From Chlamydiia bacterium (GTDB taxonomy: Bacteria > Chlamydiota > Chlamydiia > Chlamydiales > JAAZZY01): 11,570 bases of DNA. Below the pieces are notes generated by a model that saw only the letters and a list, made by a program, of their open reading frames with translations, was not told the origin of the DNA and ran no database searches. Below are positions 6,293 through 11,570 of the stretch, one piece after another. The number at the start of each line of letters is the position of its first letter. The first letter of the stretch is position 1. The stretch spans positions 1 to 11,570 of the forward strand of contig JAAZZY010000051.1 of NCBI GenBank assembly GCA_014239035.1, read 5' to 3'. The translations under genes were made by a program, and so were the position numbers.

Positions 6293-6324
6293 TTAGGCCA
6301 AAAATTTTTAAATGCGGAAGCGAT

Positions 6325-6768
6325 ATGACACTAAAGAATAAAAAGACTTACATGGCTAAGCCAAACGAACTTCAAAAGGCATGGTTTCTGCTTGATGCTG
6401 AAGGGAAAACTCTCGGACGACTCGCAACAGAAGTCGCTAATATATTAAGAGGAAAACACAAACCCACTTTTACCCCTCATGTCGATACTGGAGATGGAGT
6501 TGTGATCATCAACGCTGAGAAGATCTCAGTAACAGGTGCAAAAGAAGCCAATAAGCTCTATCGCTACTACACAGGACACATTGGTGGACTTAGGGAAATT
6601 CCTTATAGAAGAATGATGGAGCGCAAGCCTACTAAAATCATTGAACATGCTGTAAAAGGTATGTTGCCTAAGACAAAGCTTGGGCGTGCTCAAATTAAAA
6701 AATTAAGGATCTTTGCTGGATCTGACCACAACTTAACTGCTCAAAAACCCATTGCCGTAGAAGTCTAG
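6325..6768 (+). CDS. rplM: 50S ribosomal protein L13
   Basis: L13 is an early-assembling large-subunit protein that binds 23S rRNA. The 147-aa length fits the family (about 142-150 in bacteria). Recognisable blocks are LDAEGKTLGRLATEVA (23-38), GKHKPTFTPHVDTGDG (43-58), YYTGHIGGLREIPY (80-93) and IEHAVKGMLPKTKLGR (105-120). The start at ATG 6325 follows GGAAG with 4-nt spacing. An ATG nine codons downstream (6352) has no ribosome-binding site, and the short N-terminal extension agrees with chlamydial L13. It is followed after 8 nt by rpsI, the usual bacterial L13-S9 pair. Confidence 0.98.
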   Translation: MTLKNKKTYMAKPNELQKAWFLLDAEGKTLGRLATEVANILRGKHKPTFTPHVDTGDGVVIINAEKISVTGAKEANKLYRYYTGHIGGLREIPYRRMMERKPTKIIEHAVKGMLPKTKLGRAQIKKLRIFAGSDHNLTAQKPIAVEV

Positions 6769-6776
6769 GAGACTAA

Positions 6777-7169
6777 ATGAAAGATAAAGAAATTATAGGA
6801 ATTGGACGTCGTAAATCTGCTGTTTCTTCAGTAAGACTACGCAAAGGAACAGGAAAAGTAAAAGTTAATGGTGGAGAATTTGGAAAGCATTTTCCATTAG
6901 ATCTTCAACAAGTAACAATTACATCTCCTTTAAAATTATTTGACCTAAACGGTCAGTATGACCTTGTTATTCGTGTTAAAGGTGGTGGGCTTGAAGCTCA
7001 GGCCTCAGCAACAAGACTAGGTCTTTCTAGAGCGCTTGTTCAAGAAGTTGAAGAGCGTCGCCAAGAACTAAAAGCTATAGGATTTTTAAGAAGAGATCCT
7101 CGTAAGAAAGAACGTAAGAAATACGGTTTGGCCGGAGCACGTAAGAGCTTTCAATTTTCTAAACGTTAA
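6777..7169 (+). CDS. rpsI: 30S ribosomal protein S9
   Basis: S9 is a small-subunit head protein whose C-terminal tail reaches the P-site tRNA. The 130 residues match the E. coli length. Visible features are the GRRKSAVSSVRLRKGTGK N-terminal block (10-27), the KGGGLEAQASATRLGLSRAL core, and the basic C-terminus DPRKKERKKYG...SFQFSKR, ending in the invariant Ser-Lys-Arg that contacts P-site tRNA. This tail is close to chlamydial S9 as I remember it. ATG 6777 is preceded by AGGAG with a 5-nt spacer, just after the rplM stop, so the two are co-transcribed. Its stop codon overlaps that of the convergent yqgE by 4 nt (7166-7169), so the mRNA must end inside yqgE. Confidence 0.98.
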   Translation: MKDKEIIGIGRRKSAVSSVRLRKGTGKVKVNGGEFGKHFPLDLQQVTITSPLKLFDLNGQYDLVIRVKGGGLEAQASATRLGLSRALVQEVEERRQELKAIGFLRRDPRKKERKKYGLAGARKSFQFSKR

Positions 7170-7735
7170 TTTAAGCTTAAATCTTCAGGGATCATGGAGA
7201 GGGACGCGTAGCGCCCTCCCATCTCTTTTAGGATTTCTCTCCAGACACTGTCTACAGATGTTTCAAAGACATATTTCTCAGACCCTTTACAAACAAACCA
7301 CATCCCATTAAGAAACTCTTTTTCCAGTTGACCAGCAGCCCATGTGCTATACCCAAAAAGAAGGCGAATTTTAGGTCCTTCAGGATCAAGAAGTCCTTCT
7401 TGTAAAAATTCTAGATCTCCACCTAATGAGACTCCCTTGATGATAGAGTTTGACTGCTCTTCTTCCCTGTCATGTAAAACAAGCATCTGATTCATCTGTA
7501 CAGGACCACCAGCTCTAAGCTCAACATTTGGGTTAGAAAGATCTTCAAGCTCAATGATGTTCTCACCCAGCTCAAAGTCGATGTCTTTATTGATGATGAG
7601 ACCTAGAGATCCCGAGAGATTATGTTCACATAATAAGATCACGCTTCTATAGAAAATACCGCTTTCAATTTCAGGGCTAGAAATTAAAAAAGTACCTTTT
7701 GTGAGCTGTGAGTATTCTTTGGCTTTATCTGTCAT
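7166..7735 (-). CDS. yqgE: YqgE/AlgH family protein (DUF179)
   Basis: This is a 189-aa member of the widespread UPF0301/AlgH family, whose biochemical role is unsettled. Diagnostic blocks are GTFLISSPEI (14-23), SVILLCEHNLSGSLGLIINK (31-50), the GGPV turn (76-79), LLFGYSTWAAGQLE (125-138) and the C-terminal WREILKEMGGRYA ... SMIPEDLSLN. There is no signal peptide or membrane segment, so it is cytosolic. Its ATG directly follows the mlaD stop (TAAATG), and no clear Shine-Dalgarno precedes it, so translation is probably coupled to mlaD. It is the last gene of mlaE-mlaF-mlaD-yqgE, which suggests an envelope-related job here; that is inferred from context only. Confidence 0.95.
   Translation of the reverse strand: MTDKAKEYSQLTKGTFLISSPEIESGIFYRSVILLCEHNLSGSLGLIINKDIDFELGENIIELEDLSNPNVELRAGGPVQMNQMLVLHDREEEQSNSIIKGVSLGGDLEFLQEGLLDPEGPKIRLLFGYSTWAAGQLEKEFLNGMWFVCKGSEKYVFETSVDSVWREILKEMGGRYASLSMIPEDLSLN
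7194..7230 (+). terminator. Likely rplM-rpsI terminator embedded in the yqgE coding sequence
   Basis: A 12-bp stem with two single-A bulges can form: ATGG/CCAT (7194-7197 with 7219-7222), GAGGG/CCCTC (7199-7203 with 7214-7218) and CGC/GCG (7205-7207 with 7211-7213), loop GTA. It is followed on the + strand by CTCTTTTA. It starts 25 nt past the rpsI stop, inside the 3' end of yqgE. The U-tract is short, so termination may be partial. Confidence 0.6.
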
Positions 7736-8917
7736 TTAAGAAGGTGCTGTTACTTTCTGATTATAGAGTTCAATCAAATTTTGTAATCGATTGACTTCAT
7801 TTAATAAATCATAAAAGTATTTCTTAAATTCGTTGCTGTCAACTATTTCTTCATCGCCCATGTCTGCTTGTTCAATCATATCGCTGACTTTGTCTAGAGA
7901 ATAGTTGATTTGATCCATCTCTTCTTCGAATGCTTTTTTGAAAGCATCAGGTGTTCTTATGGCATCAATTGCTTGAGCTCTTGCTCGCTGAGCAGCTTTC
8001 CATTGAGAGTTGCGGTGGAAAAGTAGTCCGTAGTTATTAAGGTCATAAACTAAAGTGCTGACTCGGTCAATAAGACCGACAGCTTCTAAGTAGATGGTTG
8101 GGTCGTTGATAAGTTTTCCTAGAGTTCCTTTCCCATCAGAGATCTGCTCTGTGATATAGACTAGATTTGAGGCAACGGTATCTATCTTATCTACAATGTT
8201 AGTTGAGCGCACTTGATCAACAAGTTGGTTGGTATTGTTCATCATTTTAGAGATGTCGATAGCAGCCCTATTGAATGAACCCACAATGTCAAGTTGGTTG
8301 GCCTGGTAGACTAGGTTTGTGACCTCTTCTAAAGTTGTTCCAAAGTTTTTAATCGAATTGCTGATTTGTTCTTTATTCTCTTCTAGAACATCTGTGACGA
8401 TGCCAACAGCACGTGTGACTTCTGAGGCAGCTTCAGCAACAGATTTTAAAGTTGAGACCAATGGGTCAGCAGACTGGGCGTAGATAACTCCTCCTATAAC
8501 AGATTTTGGAGTCTGTCCTGGAGGAAAGGGTTGAGGGATAATGGCGATGGACTTCTCCCCAAGCAAGCCAGAGGTGTGCATCTCAATTAGATCGGTGGTA
8601 TATACTTTTACAGAAGAGTCTAGTGCAAGCACAACCTCATATGAGTAGGGAAGGCCGAAGTTATCAGTTGCCTTTGTTCTAGCATTGAAGAGCTGGTTAA
8701 TAGCAATAACCTCTCCAACAGGTTTTCCTGCATAGGTGACGCGCGTTCCAACGTCGATACTCTCAATATCTGAAAAGCGAACCGTTAATCTTTGTTTATT
8801 GTCTCCAACAGATGGTTTGAAGAAAAAGATAGACCAGACAATAACTGCGATGCCGGCTACTGTAAAAGCGCCGATAATCATTGAACGTACTTTTCCGGGG
8901 AGTTTTTTGTTATGCAT
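7736..8917 (-). CDS. mlaD: MCE-domain substrate-binding subunit of Mla-type lipid transporter (MlaD-like)
   Basis: MlaD-type proteins are anchored in the inner membrane and form a periplasmic ring that binds phospholipids and passes them to or from the MlaE/MlaF ABC core. Seen here: a short basic N-terminus, one membrane anchor (about 14-33), then an MCE domain (about 42-147) beginning LTVRFSDIESIDVGTRVTYA and including SGLLGEKSIAI. Next come a long helical, coiled-coil-like region (about 155-265), the MCE-associated motif GKGTLGKLINDPTIY (262-276), NYGLLFHRNSQWK (295-307) and a second charged helix (325-388). At 393 residues it is about twice E. coli MlaD (183), so the helical tail is the main difference. 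The ATG overlaps the end of mlaF by 8 nt, and the stop abuts the yqgE start, indicating translational coupling. Confidence 0.93.
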   Translation of the reverse strand: MHNKKLPGKVRSMIIGAFTVAGIAVIVWSIFFFKPSVGDNKQRLTVRFSDIESIDVGTRVTYAGKPVGEVIAINQLFNARTKATDNFGLPYSYEVVLALDSSVKVYTTDLIEMHTSGLLGEKSIAIIPQPFPPGQTPKSVIGGVIYAQSADPLVSTLKSVAEAASEVTRAVGIVTDVLEENKEQISNSIKNFGTTLEEVTNLVYQANQLDIVGSFNRAAIDISKMMNNTNQLVDQVRSTNIVDKIDTVASNLVYITEQISDGKGTLGKLINDPTIYLEAVGLIDRVSTLVYDLNNYGLLFHRNSQWKAAQRARAQAIDAIRTPDAFKKAFEEEMDQINYSLDKVSDMIEQADMGDEEIVDSNEFKKYFYDLLNEVNRLQNLIELYNQKVTAPS

Positions 8918-9659
8918 ATGGATTAACCCCCTTTGGAATAGCGTTTTCTAAGAAATTGCGGATGATCTCTTCTTTGCTTTTTATAAAGCTTTCTTTATCT
9001 CCAATAAAAATAATGCGACCTTCATGTAAAACGGCTAGTCTATCGCCAACTGTTAATGCAGAAGGGATGTCATGTGTGACCACCACAGATGTCGCTTTGA
9101 GCTCCTGTTGAGTTTTAACTATCAAGTCACTGATTTGCGCAGCATGTATGGGGTCGAGTCCTGTAGTCGGCTCATCATAGAGCAAGATTTGTGGCCGATA
9201 AACAATAAGGCGAGCAAGTGCCGCTCTTTTTTTCATGCCACCAGAGAGCTCCGAGGGCATTTTATATTCTGTGCCTTTAAGGCCTACCATATCCAAGGCT
9301 TTTAAGGCACGCTCTTCAATTTCTTTTGGATCAACCTTGCCATGTTGGTCTAAATAAAATGAAGTGTTCTCAATGACTGTTAATGAGTCAAATAGGGCCC
9401 CTCCTTGAAAGAGCATGCCGGTATTTTTAATGGCTTTGTAGAGCTGTGGTCCACTGAGGTCTGAAATGGTTACCCCATCAATTTCCAAAGATCCAGCATC
9501 TGGTTTTTCTAGGCCATTTACGTGTTTTAAGAAGACACTTTTCCCTACACCTGATTGCCCTAAAATAACAAGAGTCTCCCCAGTGTTAATCTCTAAGTCG
9601 AAATCTTTTAGAACAACAATGTCATCATAGGTTTTACAAAGACCCTTTGCCTTTATCAT
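8910..9659 (-). CDS. mlaF: ABC transporter ATP-binding subunit MlaF
   Basis: This is the ATPase that powers the MlaE permease in phospholipid transport. Starting from ATG 9659 it has 249 residues. In that numbering: Walker A GQSGVGKS (34-41), Q-loop Gln85, signature LSGGM (138-142), Walker B ILLYDEPTTGLDP (158-170) and switch His196. All catalytic elements are intact. The start is set by GGGGAGG at 9672-9666, 6 nt upstream. The alternative start, TTG at 9674, would put that Shine-Dalgarno inside the coding sequence. The ATG overlaps the mlaE stop as ATGA. The end of the gene overlaps mlaD by 8 nt. No mlaB (STAS regulator) or mlaC (periplasmic carrier) gene lies alongside. Confidence 0.95.
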   Translation of the reverse strand: MIKAKGLCKTYDDIVVLKDFDLEINTGETLVILGQSGVGKSVFLKHVNGLEKPDAGSLEIDGVTISDLSGPQLYKAIKNTGMLFQGGALFDSLTVIENTSFYLDQHGKVDPKEIEERALKALDMVGLKGTEYKMPSELSGGMKKRAALARLIVYRPQILLYDEPTTGLDPIHAAQISDLIVKTQQELKATSVVVTHDIPSALTVGDRLAVLHEGRIIFIGDKESFIKSKEEIIRNFLENAIPKGVNPYA

Positions 9660-10438
9660 AGCTGACCTCCCCAAAATTTGCTATGGAAGAGGTTTAAGGC
9701 TAAAGTAAGCAAAAAGTTTGTAATTAAGATAATTGAGTAGTTCAAAACCACACTATTAGTTGTTGCAGACCCCACACCAGCGGCGCCTCCTTCAGTGTTC
9801 ATGCCCTTAAAGCAAGAAACAGTGACAATAATGACAGCAAAGATAAAGGCTTTTACAAAACATACCACAAAGTCAAAATCAATGATGTTGTCAGGAAGAG
9901 GGGCTAAAAATGTCATGGGGGGCATCCCAAAGAAATATACAGCGAGTAGGTAAGCTCCAAAAACGCCCATAATTACGTTAAAAGCAGTTAGAATCGGAAA
10001 CATCAAAACAGCTGCGATAAAGCGCGGAGCGATAAGGTGTCTTAAAGGATTTACAGCCATTGATTTGAGGGCGTCTATTTGTTCAGAAACCTTCATCGTT
10101 CCAAGCTCTGCACAAATCGCAGCCCCAACGCGTCCAGTGATCATAAAAGCTGTTAAAATAGGACCCAGTTCGGTAATCATACCTTTAGTGACCATAATAC
10201 CGGTAACTGCAGCGAGTCCTTTGTCTGTGAGCTGGAAAATTGATTGGGCTGCTAGTACAAGGCCTGTTGAAAAGCCAGTGATGGCAACAACGCCGAAGGA
10301 CAAAAAGCCAATGCTATACATCTGGTCGCGAATTAAGGACCAACTTGGGGGACGGCGAACCGATACGTGCAGGATCCTTCCAGTTAAGATCATGTACTTT
10401 CCAATTAATTCTAAGACTCTTATGGAAGATTCCATCAT
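9656..10438 (-). CDS. mlaE: ABC transporter permease MlaE
   Basis: This is the inner-membrane permease of the MCE-type lipid transporter; two copies form the channel under the MlaD ring. The 260 residues match the family length. It has an amphipathic N-terminus, then hydrophobic segments at about 42-66, 88-108, 138-170, 190-210 and 232-250. The family hallmark ELGPILTAFMITGRVGA continues into AELGTMKVSEQIDAL (90-124), and GGAAGVGSATTNSVV (217-231) is the second conserved loop. An in-frame TAG lies upstream of the start. ATG 10438 (or the next codon, ATG 10435) follows a strong AGGAGG (10455-10450) with a rather long 11-nt spacer. It is the first gene of the operon; its stop is inside the mlaF start (ATGA). 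Confidence 0.96.
   Translation of the reverse strand: MMESSIRVLELIGKYMILTGRILHVSVRRPPSWSLIRDQMYSIGFLSFGVVAITGFSTGLVLAAQSIFQLTDKGLAAVTGIMVTKGMITELGPILTAFMITGRVGAAICAELGTMKVSEQIDALKSMAVNPLRHLIAPRFIAAVLMFPILTAFNVIMGVFGAYLLAVYFFGMPPMTFLAPLPDNIIDFDFVVCFVKAFIFAVIIVTVSCFKGMNTEGGAAGVGSATTNSVVLNYSIILITNFLLTLALNLFHSKFWGGQL
9666..9672 (-). promoter_or_regulatory. Shine-Dalgarno deciding the mlaF start
   Basis: GGGGAGG lies within the last mlaE codons, 6 nt before ATG 9659. It fixes the internal methionine as the start and makes the mlaE/mlaF junction an ATGA overlap. Confidence 0.85.
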
Positions 10439-10462
10439 GTTGGGATCCGCCTCCTACACCGG

Positions 10463-10492
10463 TATATACGTAATAGGCTGATTTCAGGTCAA
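10463..10492 (-). promoter_or_regulatory. Probable promoter of mlaE-mlaF-mlaD-yqgE
   Basis: The minus strand reads TTGACC (10492-10487), an 18-bp spacer and TATATA (10468-10463). Initiation about 7 nt downstream would place the AGGAGG Shine-Dalgarno almost at the mRNA 5' end, leaving a leader of about 20 nt. The rest of the gap up to 10606 holds no gene that I can see. Confidence 0.6.
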
Positions 10493-10606
10493 TGAGCGAG
10501 ATAAAAGATTTAAAGTAGAGCAGCTTTGAGGCTAAATTAATAGCAGGAATTTAGTTAAAAACCTCCAGATGGTATTTATTTTTAGTGGTTTAGATTAAAA
10601 AAAGAA

Positions 10607-10635
10607 TTGACATTTAAGTGAGTTTCTGCTATAAT
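10607..10635 (+). promoter_or_regulatory. Perfect-consensus promoter of the right-edge gene
   Basis: TTGACA (10607-10612), a 17-bp spacer and TATAAT (10630-10635) match all 12 consensus positions at optimal spacing, 35 nt before ATG 10671. The box is preceded by an A-rich stretch. Confidence 0.9.
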
Positions 10636-10670
10636 ACTTAAAGTTAATAATCTTTATCATAGGTTTGTAA

Positions 10671-11570
10671 ATGTCTTTAAATCCTTTATCTCTTATAGCT
10701 CAAAATAGTTATTTGGTAGCTAAGTCCAAAAGCCATAAAGCTGGAAACGTTGTAATCGTTGAGACTAATGTTCCGCATCAATGGCTTGCAGTCTCAGATA
10801 GACCCGTTTCAGTGCAGGAGCTGGCAGCAAGTCAGGCCTGCAAGCGTACAGTCAAAGAATCTGATAAAGAAAATATATCAGAGGAGAACTCTTTTGAAAT
10901 TTTAGATGCTGGAGTGAGTATCCTTTTAGTCAGAGATCAGTCTTTAAATGAATTGAGAGCTTTGAAAAAGTCTGATTCTGCGCTTTATCGGAGTAAACTT
11001 CTTGAGTGTAGAGCAGAGCTTGAAGAAAAGATTTTCCAAAAGGCTAGAGAAATTGAGAAGCAAAACATGCTCTATAATGACACAATTAATCGACTTGAGC
11101 AAATTACTCTCGAATCAAAAGTAGCAATGATTGAATCTCTGCAGGGAAGCTCAATAGATGTTCAAGTTTTAACAACCAATGAAGTCAATGAGCAGGATAG
11201 AGATGTTGTTTCATCGACTAAACATATAGAGAAGCAGACACTTAGAGATGTATGCATGGTGAACAAGAAGTATTTACCCAAAAGAGATCGGAGGGAAGGG
11301 TCAAAAGAGCCTAAAAGAGCACCTACGGATGCCTTAAAATCCCTAACAATTGATGAGATTAATCGAAAATTGCTAGCTAATTTAGCAGAAAAGGCTCGAG
11401 AAGTTATCTCTACAGTCCAATCCCCGTTTTTGGTGCCGCTTGCTTTGGATCCTAAAAATTTAGAAATTTTGGCTGAATACTATTTAGCCATTTTTCCTGA
11501 GCATAGAAGCGTTGCTCAGGTTATTCGAACTGTTCCTGTTGCCATTATCTTAAAAGAGCTTGGATCACGC
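10671..11570 (+). CDS. Unrecognised coiled-coil protein, 3'-truncated by window edge
   Basis: The frame is open from ATG 10671 to the last base (300 codons, no stop), so the C-terminus is outside the window. AGG at 10661-10663 gives a modest ribosome-binding site with 7-nt spacing, and a perfect promoter lies upstream. The protein starts MSLNPLSLIAQNSYLVAKSK, with no clear signal peptide or membrane helix. Residues about 90-155 are rich in Glu, Lys, Leu and Arg, with heptad-like spacing (LLECRAELEEKIFQKAREIE), suggesting a coiled coil. Residues about 195-222 are a basic linker (KRDRREGSKEPKRAP). Residues 225-300 look like a folded helical domain, including LKSLTIDEINRKLLANLAEKA. I do not recognise the family. 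It lacks the FDxxKH module but shares the strong promoter type of the accessory genes. Confidence 0.85.
   Translation, partial: MSLNPLSLIAQNSYLVAKSKSHKAGNVVIVETNVPHQWLAVSDRPVSVQELAASQACKRTVKESDKENISEENSFEILDAGVSILLVRDQSLNELRALKKSDSALYRSKLLECRAELEEKIFQKAREIEKQNMLYNDTINRLEQITLESKVAMIESLQGSSIDVQVLTTNEVNEQDRDVVSSTKHIEKQTLRDVCMVNKKYLPKRDRREGSKEPKRAPTDALKSLTIDEINRKLLANLAEKAREVISTVQSPFLVPLALDPKNLEILAEYYLAIFPEHRSVAQVIRTVPVAIILKELGSR

Noticed and set aside
4758..6304. 13-bp direct repeat TTTAGGCCAAAAA at 4758-4770 and 6292-6304 flanking the 424-aa gene, as target-site duplication
   Set aside because: One or so shared 13-mers are expected by chance in an AT-rich window of this size, and no transposase or terminal inverted repeats accompany it.
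9660..9674. TTG at 9674 as the mlaF start
   Set aside because: The strong GGGGAGG lies downstream of it and is ideally spaced for ATG 9659.

Overview
This window looks chromosomal and comes from a member of the Chlamydiota, probably an environmental (amoeba- or arthropod-associated) lineage. The main evidence is ribosomal proteins L13 and S9. Their signatures, such as the S9 tail DPRKKERKKYG...SFQFSKR and the L13 stretch around IEHAVKGMLPKTKLGR, match the chlamydial versions as I remember them. An FtsH with an enlarged periplasmic domain fits the same assignment. I cannot name the genus or species.

Layout. (1) 1-1976, +: the 3' part of ftsH, cut by the left edge. (2) 1973-6184, all on the - strand: five unrecognised loci lying between conserved genes. 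They are a 218-aa protein, a frameshifted and truncated relative, a 138-aa protein, a 273-aa protein and a 424-aa proline-rich protein. The 218-aa, broken and 273-aa loci share an N-terminal module (F-D-x2-K-H-x-L-K-x-D ... SK-x-G). Three of the five have textbook TTGACW-N17-TATAAT promoters, and two have clear intrinsic terminators, so they look like individually transcribed accessory genes. (3) 6325-7169, +: rplM-rpsI. (4) 10438-7166, -: a compact, overlapping operon mlaE-mlaF-mlaD-yqgE, encoding the inner-membrane part of an MCE-type phospholipid transporter plus a YqgE/AlgH protein. (5) 10671 to the right edge, +: the first 300 codons of an unrecognised coiled-coil protein, again behind a perfect consensus promoter.

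How the genes relate. The conserved genes serve membrane protein quality control (FtsH), ribosome assembly (L13/S9) and envelope lipid asymmetry (Mla). The accessory block is where undescribed biology is most likely. The 218-aa protein ends in CYEYCIPCMVS, which resembles a eukaryotic CaaX farnesylation box preceded by Ras-like cysteines. This makes it a candidate host-lipidated secreted effector. The 273-aa relative carries an 11-G homopolymer near its 3' end that could switch its C-terminus by slipped-strand mispairing. Secretion and lipidation are inferences; the motifs and tract are read directly from the sequence.

I saw no rRNA, tRNA, CRISPR array, insertion sequence or integrase. No gene-free stretch exceeds 300 bases; the longest gaps (about 230 bases, at 4678-4909 and 10439-10670) hold promoters and are described below.
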